64,000 nucleotides of DNA, from assembly GCF_032397745.1 (NCBI RefSeq), contig NZ_CP135921.1:6312501-6376500 (forward strand). The letters are read 5' to 3'. The position numbers were made by a program, and so were the translations under genes. Positions 7,758 through 16,841 of this stretch are shown here, in pieces. The notes under the pieces were generated by a model. The model did not search any database, was not told the DNA's origin, and worked only from the letters and a program-made list of their open reading frames with translations. Numbering within the stretch: the stretch's first letter is position 1; each line of letters opens with the position of its first letter. The DNA comes from Bradyrhizobium prioriisuperbiae (lineage in GTDB: Bacteria; Pseudomonadota; Alphaproteobacteria; Rhizobiales; Xanthobacteraceae).

Positions 7758-8549
7758 CTATTTCTCTGGTGCGACGAACGGATCGAGCCCCGTCTTCTTC
7801 AGCACCGGGGCCGCCTGGGGCGAGGCGAGGAAGGCAATCAGCGCTTTGCCGGCTGCGGGTTCCTTCGCCGCGGCTGCGATGCCGGCGGAAAAGATCGTGA
7901 TCTTCTGCACAGCTCCCGGCAGCGGGCCGACCAGGTCGATGCCGGGCACAGGCAGGAGTTCGCTGATTTGCTGGAAACCCAGTTCGCTGTCGCCCCGGGC
8001 GACGCCTGCGGCCACCGGTTCAGCCGGAATCATCTTCGCCTTGCCCTTCATCTGCTCGACGATGCCAAGTTTCTCAAACAGTTCGCCACCGACATAGACG
8101 CCACTGGCGCTGTCGGAGTAGGCGACCGACTTGGCGTTGAGCAGCGTCTGCTTCAGCGCATCCTGCGTGCTGATGTCCGGCTTCGGCGCGCCCGTTTTCA
8201 CCACCATGCCGATGGGGGAACGCACGAGATCCACGCGACTGCCTTCCATCGCTTTGCCCTGTTCGATCATCTTGCCGAGCGCGTCACCGACCATGATCAG
8301 CACGTCGGCAGCTTCGCCGCGAGCAAGCCGCACGGGAATCGCATTTTCCGTGGTGCCCATCGAGGGGCCATAGGCGGTGACGACGGTATTTCCGGTCGCC
8401 TTTTCGAACTGCGGCACCAGCTCCTTGTAGGCAGCGGAGAGGCCCCCGGAGATCATCACCTTGACCTCGGCTGCGTGGGCCACGCCCTGAAGCAACGCGA
8501 CGGCGAGGGCGGCGCAGGCAAGATTCGCTGCAATGGTTTTGACTTTCAT
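7758..8549 (-). CDS. Periplasmic substrate-binding protein, ModA-like
   Basis: A 263-residue extracytoplasmic binding protein with a signal peptide (MKVKTIAANLACAALAVALL, cleavage after AHA). The mature part starts AEVKVMISGGLSAAYKELVP and continues FEKATGNTVVTAYGPSMGTT, the layout of ModA-type (SBP_bac_11) molybdate/oxyanion-binding proteins. No permease or ATPase gene is adjacent, so the cargo cannot be inferred from context, and the family also includes many non-molybdate binders. ATG 8549 begins the signal peptide; the frame is open to 8639 but overlaps the preceding gene. It is 47 bases downstream of the Bug-type gene and likely co-transcribed with it. Confidence 0.85.
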   Translation of the reverse strand: MKVKTIAANLACAALAVALLQGVAHAAEVKVMISGGLSAAYKELVPQFEKATGNTVVTAYGPSMGTTENAIPVRLARGEAADVLIMVGDALGKMIEQGKAMEGSRVDLVRSPIGMVVKTGAPKPDISTQDALKQTLLNAKSVAYSDSASGVYVGGELFEKLGIVEQMKGKAKMIPAEPVAAGVARGDSELGFQQISELLPVPGIDLVGPLPGAVQKITIFSAGIAAAAKEPAAGKALIAFLASPQAAPVLKKTGLDPFVAPEK

Positions 8550-8596
8550 GGGGTGTTCTCCCGTTCTTGCTATTGGTTGATAGGTCAGGGCGGCGG

Positions 8597-9562
8597 TCAG
8601 TTGATCTTGATGTCGGCGGCCTTGACCACATCGGCCCATAGTTTTTTCTCCGCTGCCATGCGTGCGCTCACCTCTTCGGGTGTCGAAGGCACCGGCGTGA
8701 TCAGCTGCGTGCGCAGCTTTTCGATCACTTCGGGCTTGCGCAGCGCGTCGCCGACCTCGGCGTTGATCCTGGCAATGATCGCCGGCGGTGTGCCGGCCGG
8801 CGCAATCAGCGCGTTCCAGGCATCCGATTCCACGTCGATACCGCTTTCCGTCAGCGTCGGAATGTCCGGCAGGAATGGCGAGCGTTTGGCGGTCGTCACC
8901 GCCAGGATTTTGACTGCGCCCGACGCGAGCTGCGGTGTCACCGCGATGGCGGGCAGGCAGGCGGCCTGCACATCGCTGCGGATCACGGCAGTGACAGCCT
9001 GCGGCGAGCCGCCGAACGGGATATGGACCATTTTGCCCCCGCCGGCCTTCAGTCCGATCGCTTCCATGCAGAGTTGCGACAGAGAGCCGGCGCCGATCGA
9101 GCCGTAACTGATCTTGCCGGCATCACTCTTCAGCAGCGCCACGAAATCCCTGACCGTGCCGACACCGAGGCCCGATGGCACCACCAGCACGCTCGGCAGG
9201 GCGGTCAGCATGGTGATCGGCGCGAGATCCTTGGCCGGATCGTAGGGCAGTTTCGAAAACAGCAGGGTGTTGATCGCGAGCGGTCCGCCCAGGCTGATAC
9301 CGATCGTCGCACCGTCCGGCTCGGATTTGGCGACATAGTCCGTTCCGGTGTTGCCGGAGGCGCCGGGCTTGTTTTCGATGATGAAGCTCGTCCCCGGATG
9401 GCGTGCCTGCAGGTCCTCGGCGATCACCCGGCCGACCATGTCGGGCGTCGATCCCGGCGCGAACGGCACCACGATCTTTACCGGTTTGGTCGGCCAGTCC
9501 TGCGCCGCCAGCGGCGCCGGGGCCAGCAGCAGGGCAAGGACAGCAGTCGTGGATATTTTCAT
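8597..9562 (-). CDS. Tripartite tricarboxylate transporter substrate-binding protein (Bug/TctC family)
   Basis: A 321-residue Bug-family periplasmic binding protein. The signal peptide MKISTTAVLALLLAPAPLAA is followed by QDWPTKPVKIVVPFAPGSTPD, the hallmark opening of TctC/Bug proteins, and GASGNTGTDYVAKSEPDG (about residues 64-81) is the second family signature for carboxylate binding. The TctA/TctB membrane partners are not nearby, as is common for this expanded family, so the ligand (usually a carboxylated small molecule) is unknown. ATG 9562 is used because it begins the signal peptide. It precedes the ModA-like gene in the same direction. Confidence 0.9.
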   Translation of the reverse strand: MKISTTAVLALLLAPAPLAAQDWPTKPVKIVVPFAPGSTPDMVGRVIAEDLQARHPGTSFIIENKPGASGNTGTDYVAKSEPDGATIGISLGGPLAINTLLFSKLPYDPAKDLAPITMLTALPSVLVVPSGLGVGTVRDFVALLKSDAGKISYGSIGAGSLSQLCMEAIGLKAGGGKMVHIPFGGSPQAVTAVIRSDVQAACLPAIAVTPQLASGAVKILAVTTAKRSPFLPDIPTLTESGIDVESDAWNALIAPAGTPPAIIARINAEVGDALRKPEVIEKLRTQLITPVPSTPEEVSARMAAEKKLWADVVKAADIKIN

Positions 9563-9813
9563 GAGATCAACCAATCAATTTCGTTCAGCGAGAAAAGAGA
9601 TTGCAATCCTGGATGCGGGCGTTGCATGGCTGGTCCAGGGAACGGCGAAGTAACGGTGGAAGGCGGGCGGCATTGCGCGCAAGCCCGGAAAAGTGATACC
9701 CGGACTGAACGCGGCGGCATCATATCAAGGCGCCCGCACCGCGGAAATGCTCCGGCGCGGCTTTTCACGGCACAGTGTCCGGTGGGGAACGATTAAAGGG
9801 TGGGATTGAGCCG

Positions 9814-10398
9814 ATGGGCCTCGTGCTGCTCGTTGTGGGGCTGGTGCTGTTTCTCGGCGTTCACACGCTGACCATGCACCGCGATATTCGTTCGGCTTTC
9901 ATCCAGTCGCTGGGCGACGGGACCTACAAAATTCTTTATTCGCTGATCTCTGCCATGGGGATTGCGTTGATTGTGTGGGGTTTCGCCCGGTACCGCGCTG
10001 ATGGCTGGTTCAATGTCTGGTATCCGCCAGTTGCGATGAAGCACCTGGCCGTCGCGCTGATGCTGCCGGCGATCATCATGGTGGTGGCCTCATATCTGCG
10101 GGGAAAAATCTACACCACCCTGAAGCATCCGATGCTTGCTGGTTTCAAGCTCTGGGCGGTGGCGCACCTGCTGGCCAATGGCGATCTCGGATCGATCATC
10201 CTGTTTGGATCGTGCCTTGCCTGGGCGGTCTACGATCGGATCTCGCTGAAATCTCGCGACGACGCCGGCGCCCCGCCCATACCCGTCGGTGGTGTCACCA
10301 ACGATCTGATCGCGATGGCTGTTGGTATCGTCGTCTTCCTCGCCCTCGGCTTCGCCTTCCATCCCGTGGTGATCGGCGTGCCCGTTTTTGGAGTTTGA
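9814..10398 (+). CDS. NnrU family membrane protein
   Basis: A 194-residue integral membrane protein with about five to six hydrophobic helices, matching the NnrU family: the N-terminal [18 protein letters not shown] (about residues 8-25), and [24 protein letters not shown] (in parts: [24 protein letters not shown]) with conserved histidines. NnrU was named from a denitrification locus of Rhodobacter and is related to the plant heme-dependent carotene isomerase Z-ISO; no denitrification genes are near here. ATG 9814 is chosen because it begins the first helix; earlier in-frame codons give a charged extension. It sits 2 bases ahead of panB and is probably co-transcribed. Confidence 0.88.
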   Translation: MGLVLLVVGLVLFLGVHTLTMHRDIRSAFIQSLGDGTYKILYSLISAMGIALIVWGFARYRADGWFNVWYPPVAMKHLAVALMLPAIIMVVASYLRGKIYTTLKHPMLAGFKLWAVAHLLANGDLGSIILFGSCLAWAVYDRISLKSRDDAGAPPIPVGGVTNDLIAMAVGIVVFLALGFAFHPVVIGVPVFGV

Positions 10399-10400
10399 CC

Positions 10401-11225
10401 ATGTCCGTACAGACCGCTGTGAAGCGCAAGACGGCGCCGGATATCCGCGCCCGCAAGGGGGGCGATCCGATCGTGATGCTGACCTCGTATCATGCTCACA
10501 CCGCGACGCTGGTCGACCGCTATTGCGACGTGATCCTGGTTGGCGATTCGCTCGGCAACGTCATGCACGGGTTTGAGACCACCGTGCCGGTCACGCTGGA
10601 AATGATGATCCTGCAGGGGCATGCGGTGATGCGCGGGTCGAAGCAGTCGCTGGTCGTGGTCGACATGCCGTTCGGCTCCTATGAGGCTTCGAAGGAGCAG
10701 GCGTTCCATTCCGCCGCCCGCATCATGAAGGAGACCCACTGCGGCGCCGTGAAGCTCGAGGGGGGCGCACGCATGGCCGACACCATCGCGTTCCTGTCGG
10801 AGCGCGGCGTGCCCGTGATGGCGCATATCGGCCTGACGCCGCAGTCCATCAACACCCTGGGCTCGTTCCGTGCCCAGGGCCGCGAGGAAGCCGACTGGGC
10901 TCGTATCGAGAACGATGCGCGAGCGATTTCGGAAGCCGGCGCGTTTTCGGTGGTGGTCGAGGCGGTGGCGGAGCCGCTGGCGCGGCGTATCACCGAAAGC
11001 ATCAGCATTCCCACCATCGGCATCGGTGCCAGCGCGGCCTGCGACGGCCAGGTGCTGGTGCTGGAGGATATGCTCGGGCTGTCGGCCAAGGTGCCGAAGT
11101 TCGTCAAGCGCTACGGCAATCTCGCGCCGGCGATCGAAGCCGCCATCGAGGGGTATGCCACCGAGGTCCGCTCTCGCGCCTTTCCCGGACCGGAGCATGT
11201 CTACGGAATGAAGCCCAAAACCTGA
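10401..11225 (+). CDS. panB: 3-methyl-2-oxobutanoate hydroxymethyltransferase (ketopantoate synthesis)
   Basis: PanB transfers the hydroxymethyl group of 5,10-methylene-tetrahydrofolate to 2-oxoisovalerate, the first committed step of pantothenate and CoA synthesis in the cytoplasm. The 274-residue protein is of typical length and shows the TIM-barrel signatures [29 protein letters not shown] (in parts: [25 protein letters not shown]), [16 protein letters not shown] and [20 protein letters not shown] ([20 protein letters not shown]), which hold the Mg2+ and substrate ligands. ATG 10401 lies 2 bases after the NnrU stop. panC is not adjacent. Confidence 0.96.
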   Translation: MSVQTAVKRKTAPDIRARKGGDPIVMLTSYHAHTATLVDRYCDVILVGDSLGNVMHGFETTVPVTLEMMILQGHAVMRGSKQSLVVVDMPFGSYEASKEQAFHSAARIMKETHCGAVKLEGGARMADTIAFLSERGVPVMAHIGLTPQSINTLGSFRAQGREEADWARIENDARAISEAGAFSVVVEAVAEPLARRITESISIPTIGIGASAACDGQVLVLEDMLGLSAKVPKFVKRYGNLAPAIEAAIEGYATEVRSRAFPGPEHVYGMKPKT

Positions 11226-11296
11226 GCGCAAGACCTGAGCCGCCGGAGGCGGGGGCTGTGTCGGTCGGCACGTCACCCACCGTCGCGTTGGTCCCT

Positions 11297-11560
11297 TTAT
11301 CGCGCCACCCGGCTGCGGCCGGAGCGACGCACCGGGCGATCAGTGTCGGCGCGGGTATCGCTGCTCTCCGCAACTAAACGTGGGTTGCGGGTGCAATCCA
11401 GGCCCAGGCCGGAGATCGCCGCCTGGCACTGCTCGAAGCTCGAATAGAAGCAGTTGATGCTTTCCGCTGAACACCACGGATATTCGATTGCCCGTGCTGG
11501 GGCCGAGAGCGTCAGCATGGGTATCGTCAGGAGGACCGCGGCGAAGAGCAGATGGCGCAT
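11297..11560 (-). CDS. Small secreted DUF3551 family protein
   Basis: An 87-residue protein with a signal peptide (MRHLLFAAVLLTIPMLTLSA, cleavage after ARA) followed by IEYPWCSAESINCFYSSFEQCQAAISGLGLDCTRNP (key parts: YPWC, NCFYSSFEQC, SGLGLDCTRNP). The cysteine pattern YPWC..NC.....FEQC......C is that of DUF3551, a family of small exported proteins strongly expanded in Bradyrhizobium-like bacteria. The tail from about residue 60 is basic and arginine rich. The function is unknown. It is convergent with panB. Confidence 0.85.
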   Translation of the reverse strand: MRHLLFAAVLLTIPMLTLSAPARAIEYPWCSAESINCFYSSFEQCQAAISGLGLDCTRNPRLVAESSDTRADTDRPVRRSGRSRVAR

Positions 11561-11802
11561 GACGTGTCCCTGTAAGTGTCGTTTGGATCTCTGATGTGGT
11601 GTCGTGTCGGTCCACCGCTAAGACCGGCGGACAGGCTCGGGTCTGCGGACGATGGGGCTTCAGCGGCTGGTAACTCGTTGAACAGGCTCACTTTGCCTTG
11701 CCACCGCCATATCGATAGGGTATCGCGCCGTCAGATTGGGGCTGGCGCAGGCCGGCATGTGGTTGCCTGGGCCTGCGGCAGGTTTTGGGGTGGATGACAT
11801 AA

Positions 11803-12456
11803 GTGTCTGAGTTATTTGACGAAGTTGACGAGGAATTGCGCCGCGAGCAGCTCAAGAAGCTGTGGGATCGCTATTCCATCTTTATCATCGGGGCGGTGGT
11901 CCTGATCATTGCCGCCGTCGCCGGCTGGCGCGGCTATCAATATTGGGAAGGCAAGCGGGCCGCTGAGGCCGGCGCGGCCTTCGAGGCTGCCGTGACACTG
12001 GCGGAGCAGAACAAGCAAACCGAGGCCGAGGCGGCCTTCACCAAGCTGGCGGCCGACGCGCCGGCCGGTTATCGGACACTGGCACGCCTGCGCGCTGCGT
12101 CGGAGACAGCCTCGCGCGATCCGCAGGCGGCGATCAAACTGTTCGATGCCATCGCTGCTGACGGCAGCGTGGGGCAGTCGGAGCAGGACCTCGCCAAGAC
12201 GCGGTCAGGTTTGCTGTTGATCGATACCGCGCCCTATGACGAGATTCGTCAGCGCCTGGAACCTGTGACCGCGGGCGGGCGTGCTTTCCGCCACACCGCA
12301 CGGGATCTGCTGGCGCTGTCTGCCTGGCGTGCCAATGACGTGGCTGCGGCGCGGCAGTGGGTGGAGCTGATCATGAACGATGCGGAAAGCCCCGGCAGCA
12401 TCCGCAACCGCGCGGAAGCGCTGCAGGCCTTGCTTCCGCCCGTCGCCAAAAGTTGA
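11803..12456 (+). CDS. YfgM-like membrane-anchored tetratricopeptide protein
   Basis: This 217-residue protein has a cytoplasmic acidic N-terminus (SELFDEVDEELRREQLKKLWDRY), one membrane helix (IFIIGAVVLIIAAVAGW, about residues 26-42) and a periplasmic helical repeat domain. That layout matches the YfgM/TPR_21 family, an ancillary subunit of the SecYEG translocon that works with periplasmic chaperones. The start is GTG at 11803. The gene lies two genes upstream of der; yfgM-bamB-der is a widespread proteobacterial order, and here a low-complexity lipoprotein occupies the middle slot. Confidence 0.87.
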   Translation: MSELFDEVDEELRREQLKKLWDRYSIFIIGAVVLIIAAVAGWRGYQYWEGKRAAEAGAAFEAAVTLAEQNKQTEAEAAFTKLAADAPAGYRTLARLRAASETASRDPQAAIKLFDAIAADGSVGQSEQDLAKTRSGLLLIDTAPYDEIRQRLEPVTAGGRAFRHTARDLLALSAWRANDVAAARQWVELIMNDAESPGSIRNRAEALQALLPPVAKS

Positions 12457-12544
12457 CGGCGGCAACCGAGATCGAAAAACGGCGGCGCTTCGCAACACCG
12501 CGGTGCCTCCGGACCACGACGACAACAAATCGAGTGATACCATC

Positions 12545-13087
12545 ATGCGACGCTCGCAACGTCTGATTACCGCCGGTGTTCTGTTCGCGCTTTGCAGCGT
12601 GCTCGCGGGCTGTGGTGGCGGCGGACTGAGCAGCTTCGATCCGACCGACATGCTCGATTTCCTCGACACCAAGAAGAAGGTGCCGGGCAATCGCCAGCCG
12701 GTATTCCCTGAAGGGGTTCCAGGCCTCGAGCAGGGCGTACCGAAGGACCTTTACAAGGGCGCGGCCGACCAACGGCAGCGCGAAGAGCAGCTCCAGCAGC
12801 AGCAGGCCGCGGCCGCCGCCGAGGAGCAGAAAGCCCAGCCTAAAGCCAAGTCCAGGGCGCGGCGGCACGCCGCGGCGCCGGCCGCAGCACCCGCCGCCCA
12901 GGACGCGCCTGCGGCCGATGGGGCGGCTGCCCCAGCAGCCCCGCCGCCGCCGGCCAAACAGGTGACCAAGCGGACCCGTACGACGGCCCCGCCGCCCGAC
13001 CCGCAGGCCCAGCAGCAGGCGGCGCCGGCCCAGCAGTCACAGTCGGCATTCCCGGCGCCGCTCCCGAGCGGCAGTTTCTCGCGCTGA
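12545..13087 (+). CDS. Proline/alanine/glutamine-rich lipoprotein
   Basis: A 180-residue putative lipoprotein. The signal peptide ends in a lipobox LCSVLAGC (about residues 16-23), after which a short globular or extended region (SSFDPTDMLDFLDTKKKVPG) leads into a long low-complexity tail of Gln, Ala, Pro and basic residues (from about residue 70), probably disordered. ATG 12545 is chosen because it begins the signal peptide. It sits between the YfgM-like gene and der, where many Proteobacteria have bamB, but no beta-propeller repeats are visible, so it is not BamB. The function is unknown. Confidence 0.78.
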   Translation: MRRSQRLITAGVLFALCSVLAGCGGGGLSSFDPTDMLDFLDTKKKVPGNRQPVFPEGVPGLEQGVPKDLYKGAADQRQREEQLQQQQAAAAAEEQKAQPKAKSRARRHAAAPAAAPAAQDAPAADGAAAPAAPPPPAKQVTKRTRTTAPPPDPQAQQQAAPAQQSQSAFPAPLPSGSFSR

Positions 13088-13189
13088 GGCTTGATCCAGG
13101 CTGCGATTTTCGCAGTGTTGCCGTGGTCAGACCTTGTCGATCAACCCCCGTTGTTGACATGTTGTCCGTAACGGGCGAACGGATCAGCC

Positions 13190-14569
13190 ATGCCTTTTAC
13201 GTTTGCGATCATCGGCCGGCCCAATGTCGGCAAATCGACCCTGTTCAACCGTCTGGTCGGGCAGAAGATCGCGCTGGTCGACGATCAGCCGGGGGTGACG
13301 CGCGATCGTCGCGAGGGTGAGGGCCGGCTCGGCGACCTCGAATTCACCATCATCGACACCGCTGGCCTCGATGAGGGGCCGCGTGGCTCACTGACAGCGC
13401 GGATGCAGGAGCAAACCGAGACCGCGATCGGCGACGCCGATGCCCTGCTATTCGTGATCGATGCCCGCCTGGGACTGACGCCCGCCGATCGCACCTTTGC
13501 CGACCTGGCGCGGCGCGCCAACAAGCCCGTGGTCCTCTTGGCCAACAAGAGCGAAGGCAAGCACGGCGAACTGGGGGCGATGGAATCCTACGCGCTCGGG
13601 CTCGGCGATCCCGTGCAGATTTCGGCGGAGCACGGCGAAGGTCTGAGCGAATTTTACGACGCGCTGCGGGTGCTGATGCCTGAGCCGGAGCAGGATGACG
13701 ACGGCGCCACAGATGATGTGGAGACCTGGGACTCCCATGCCAATCGTCCGATCCGGGTGGCCATTGTCGGCCGGCCCAATGCCGGGAAGTCGACGCTCAT
13801 CAATCACCTGCTCGGCGAAGAGCGGCTATTGACCAGCGATCAGGCCGGCACCACCCGCGATTCCATCTCGGTCGACCTGGACTGGAAGGGACAGCGTTTT
13901 CGCCTGTTCGACACCGCCGGAATGCGACGGCGCTCGCGGATCGAGGAGAAGCTGGAAAAACTGTCGGTCGCCGATTCGCTCCGCGCCATTCGTTTCGCCG
14001 AAGTCGTGGTGTTGATGATGGATGCGCAGAACCGGTTCGAGGAACAGGACCTGCGGATCGCGGATCTGATCGAGCGCGAAGGGCGCGCGCTGGTGATTGC
14101 GGTCAACAAGTCGGATCTGCTCGGCAAGCAGGCCAATCTGATCTCGTCGCTGCGGCAGGATGCCGATCATCTGCTGCCCCAGGTCAGAGGCGTGCCGGTC
14201 ATTCCCGTCTCGGGACTGATGGGCGAGGGCATCGACAAGCTGATGAAGGCAATCGAGGACGCTTACGCGATCTGGAACCGCCGCACCTCCACCAGCACGC
14301 TCAATCGCTGGTTTGAGGAGGCGACATCGGCCAATCCGCCGCCCGCGGTATCCGGCCGACGGCTGAGGCTGAATTACGTGACCCAGGCCAAGGCGCGGCC
14401 GCCGAGCTTTGTGGTGTTCTGCTCGCGCGCCGACGCGGTGCCCGAGTCTTATCTGCGCTATCTCACCAACAGCATGCGAACTGCGTTCGATCTGCCGGGA
14501 ACACCGATCCGCATTACACTACGCGAAAAGGCCAACCCGTTCGCCCACAAGGCCAAGCGCAAGTCCTGA
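13190..14569 (+). CDS. der: Ribosome biogenesis GTPase Der (EngA)
   Basis: Der is an essential double GTPase that acts in 50S subunit maturation. The 459-residue protein has two complete GTPase domains: G1 [12 protein letters not shown] (residues 8-19), G3 DTAGL and G4 NKSE in the first; G1 [12 protein letters not shown] (about 194), G3 [19 protein letters not shown] and G4 NKSDLL in the second. The C-terminal KH-like domain ends in a basic HKAKRKS tail. The length and domain order are standard. It is read from ATG 13190 and has a 102-base gap to the preceding lipoprotein gene. Confidence 0.97.
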   Translation: MPFTFAIIGRPNVGKSTLFNRLVGQKIALVDDQPGVTRDRREGEGRLGDLEFTIIDTAGLDEGPRGSLTARMQEQTETAIGDADALLFVIDARLGLTPADRTFADLARRANKPVVLLANKSEGKHGELGAMESYALGLGDPVQISAEHGEGLSEFYDALRVLMPEPEQDDDGATDDVETWDSHANRPIRVAIVGRPNAGKSTLINHLLGEERLLTSDQAGTTRDSISVDLDWKGQRFRLFDTAGMRRRSRIEEKLEKLSVADSLRAIRFAEVVVLMMDAQNRFEEQDLRIADLIEREGRALVIAVNKSDLLGKQANLISSLRQDADHLLPQVRGVPVIPVSGLMGEGIDKLMKAIEDAYAIWNRRTSTSTLNRWFEEATSANPPPAVSGRRLRLNYVTQAKARPPSFVVFCSRADAVPESYLRYLTNSMRTAFDLPGTPIRITLREKANPFAHKAKRKS

Positions 14570-14632
14570 CGTCGGGACTGGCTCCGTCGGAGTTTGCCGT
14601 AGCGGGGGACCGCCCGTCGACCTGAGCGGCCT

Positions 14633-14896
14633 TTAAAGAAATTCGACGCCGAGCAGGAGGCCCTTGCGCCAGGCCACCTTGCAGCGGCGACCATGGTCGG
14701 TTCGCGAAAACTTCAGCCGGAATTGCGGTCGGATGAACTGCGGATCCTCAATTTTCAGTTTGGCGCCGTTCTCGGAGATATCGACCACAGTGCATTTGCG
14801 GGCCGCAAAATCGCCTTCAAGGGACATCCAGGCGTCCTGGTTGACCCTGCGCCGAACCGAACGTGATTTTCTTCCGAACAACAACGCCATCCGCAA
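14633..14896 (-). CDS. PilZ domain protein
   Basis: An 87-residue single-domain protein. The N-terminal RRRVNQDAWMSLEGDFAARKCTVVDISENGAKL (key parts: RRRVNQDAW, CTVVDISENGAKL) corresponds to the RxxxR and DxSxxG motifs that bind cyclic di-GMP in PilZ domains, followed by beta strands (FRLKFSRTDHGRRCKVAWRKG). Such stand-alone PilZ proteins are c-di-GMP receptors; the downstream partner cannot be inferred. The start could be ATG 14896 or ATG 14890, two codons later. Confidence 0.85.
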   Translation of the reverse strand: MRMALLFGRKSRSVRRRVNQDAWMSLEGDFAARKCTVVDISENGAKLKIEDPQFIRPQFRLKFSRTDHGRRCKVAWRKGLLLGVEFL

Positions 14897-15101
14897 ACCT
14901 TTCGAATGAACAACGCAAAAGGTGCTTCATCCGTTTCAGGTCGGCGGCATTTGAACAAATATTTTGGCGGTTCGGTGTCGATCGAACCGCCCGAAAACGC
15001 GGGAAACAAAATTCGTGATCTCTGCGCATGGTTTCGGCAGCGCTGCGGCTTCATCGTACCGCAGTCGCTCGTTTAGTGATGTTTCCGATGCTGCGACCGG
15101 C

Positions 15102-15476
15102 TCAGTTCACCCGCGTCCAGGTGGTCGATTTGCAGATCATGCCGCCCATCACGCAGCCGGATGTCGTCAGTGTATCGCCTGACAGCGACATCTTGCCGGA
15201 ATAGGTTTTACCGTCCTCCGGATTGAAGGCGTTGCCGCTCCAGGAATCCGCGCCGCTCGGCTTCATGTCGAAGAAGATCCGTTGCCCGACCTTGGCGGGT
15301 GTTTCGACGCCGGGTTTCAGCCACACCAGATTTCCGCAGATCGCGCCGCCGCAGGGCGCGAACTTGACCCGCGACGCACCGGTGTCGCGCAGCCAGGTGC
15401 CGGAAACGTCCGCGGCGAAGGCTGGGGACATCGCCATTGCGCTGAGAGCGAGGCCGAAAAGGATCTGTCGGGTCAT
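15102..15476 (-). CDS. DUF2147 family exported protein
   Basis: A 124-residue protein with a signal peptide (MTRQILFGLALSAMAMSPAFA) and a small beta-barrel-like domain that starts ADVSGTWLRDTGASRVKFAPCGGAICGNLVWLK (key parts: GTWLRDTGASRVKFAPCG, ICGNLVWL). This is the DUF2147 pattern, a lipocalin-like secreted family of unknown function. Two pairs of cysteines (CGGAIC and the later CVMGGMIC) could form disulfides. It follows a propeller-protein gene on the same strand after 76 bases. Confidence 0.85.
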   Translation of the reverse strand: MTRQILFGLALSAMAMSPAFAADVSGTWLRDTGASRVKFAPCGGAICGNLVWLKPGVETPAKVGQRIFFDMKPSGADSWSGNAFNPEDGKTYSGKMSLSGDTLTTSGCVMGGMICKSTTWTRVN

Positions 15477-15552
15477 GCATGATCTCCCTGATGGTGTTCT
15501 GTATGTCGATGTTGGTCGCGGTGGAAGGCGGTCGGTTCACGGCAAGAAACTG

Positions 15553-16728
15553 TCAGCGCAGCGCATCCGAAGTCAGCTTGAATTTCTGGATGCGCTTTCC
15601 GGTGTCCACTTCGGCGGTATAGACATTGCCTTTCTGGTCGACAGCGAGGGCGTGAACCCAGTGGAATTGGCCGGCATTGCGTCCGTTGCGGCCGAAACTG
15701 CCGACTACGCTGCCATCGTCGCGTTTCAGGATACGTACTTCGTTATTCTCGCCGTCGGCACTGAGCAGATAGCTCTGCGCCGGATTGGGCCAGATCGCGA
15801 TATCCCAGATAGCGCCGTTGCCGAGGGTGTTCTTCTCGTAGAACCACTCCTTCACGAAGGTGCCGTCCTTCTTGAACACCTGAACCCGATTGTTGATGCG
15901 GTCGCAGACATAGACCAGTCCGTCGGCTGCGATCTTCACGCAATGCACCGGATTGCCGAATTGTTGCGATACCGGCGCCTTGGGATCATAGGCCGCCTGC
16001 TTGTCGTCGTTCGGTGGCTTGCCGTAAGCGCCCCAGTGCCGCTTGTAGGTTCCCGTGGTGGCGTCAAACACGATGACACGGCGATTGCCGTAACCATCGG
16101 CGACGTAGATCTCGTTGGCATCCTTGTCGATGGCGGTCTCCGCCGGTTTGCCGAGCTGAGCGGTGTCGTTGCTGCCCTTGCTCGGCGCGATGCTGCCGAT
16201 CTGCATCACGAACTTGCCGTCCAGCGTGAATTTGAGGATGGCATTGTCGTTGTCAGCGTTGCCGCCGATCCAGACAAAGCCTTTCTCGTCGACCTCGATG
16301 CCATGTTCGCGTCCGACCCATTCATAGCCGGTCCCGGGGCCGCCCCAGGCGCGCAGCATATTGCCCTCGACATCGAACTCGAGCACCGGCGGCGCCGACA
16401 CGCAGCATTTCGAACGCGGCGGAGTGAGTGCTGCGCCTTTTTCATCATCGGTCAGCGAGCGCGGGCGGTGGATCAGCCAAATGTGTCCCTGGGAATCCAC
16501 CGTGATGCCGCCGACCTGGCCGAGGATCCAGTTGTTCGGCAGGGGTTTTGGCCATGATGCGTCGACCTCGAAGCGAGGGATGTCGCTCGCAAAAGCGTCG
16601 CGCGACGTCGCAGCCGAGAGCAGCGCAACGGCTGCGAGGAGACAGCAGGCGGCACCAGAGAGAATTCTGCGGATGCGACGCTCAGCGTTCGCGCGTCGTG
16701 CTCGCCCGCTATTCGGCCTTGGCGTCAT
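15553..16728 (-). CDS. Secreted six-bladed beta-propeller (NHL repeat) protein, copy 1
   Basis: The 391-residue product has a long, arginine-rich signal sequence (RRIRRILSGAACCLLAAVAL, cleavage probably after AFA) and an NHL-type propeller. Blade motifs include GGITVDSQGHIWLIHRP, HGIEVDEKGFVWIGGN, IYVADGYGNRRVIVFDA and LVYVCDRINNRVQVF. The best-known relatives are peptidyl-alpha-hydroxyglycine lyase-like propellers, but the bacterial function is unknown. It carries a vicinal cysteine pair in RSKCCVSAPPVLEFD that is also present in the paralogue at 23912-24988, with which it is clearly homologous over the whole mature length. ATG 16728 is taken as start. Confidence 0.85.
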   Translation of the reverse strand: MTPRPNSGRARRANAERRIRRILSGAACCLLAAVALLSAATSRDAFASDIPRFEVDASWPKPLPNNWILGQVGGITVDSQGHIWLIHRPRSLTDDEKGAALTPPRSKCCVSAPPVLEFDVEGNMLRAWGGPGTGYEWVGREHGIEVDEKGFVWIGGNADNDNAILKFTLDGKFVMQIGSIAPSKGSNDTAQLGKPAETAIDKDANEIYVADGYGNRRVIVFDATTGTYKRHWGAYGKPPNDDKQAAYDPKAPVSQQFGNPVHCVKIAADGLVYVCDRINNRVQVFKKDGTFVKEWFYEKNTLGNGAIWDIAIWPNPAQSYLLSADGENNEVRILKRDDGSVVGSFGRNGRNAGQFHWVHALAVDQKGNVYTAEVDTGKRIQKFKLTSDALR

Positions 16729-16841
16729 GGCGTTCTCTCCCTGGCATTATCGGTGCGGGGTGTTTCCCCGCTTGAATGCCAAGTGAATAGCGCAGACGGC
16801 GGCAAGTCAATCGAGCGGAAATCTCGAAGTGGAGCGGGCGA

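Noticed and set aside
9559..9768. A 69-codon minus-strand ORF upstream of the Bug-type gene
   Set aside because: It overlaps the start of the Bug-type gene and lies in its leader; no domain or conserved feature.
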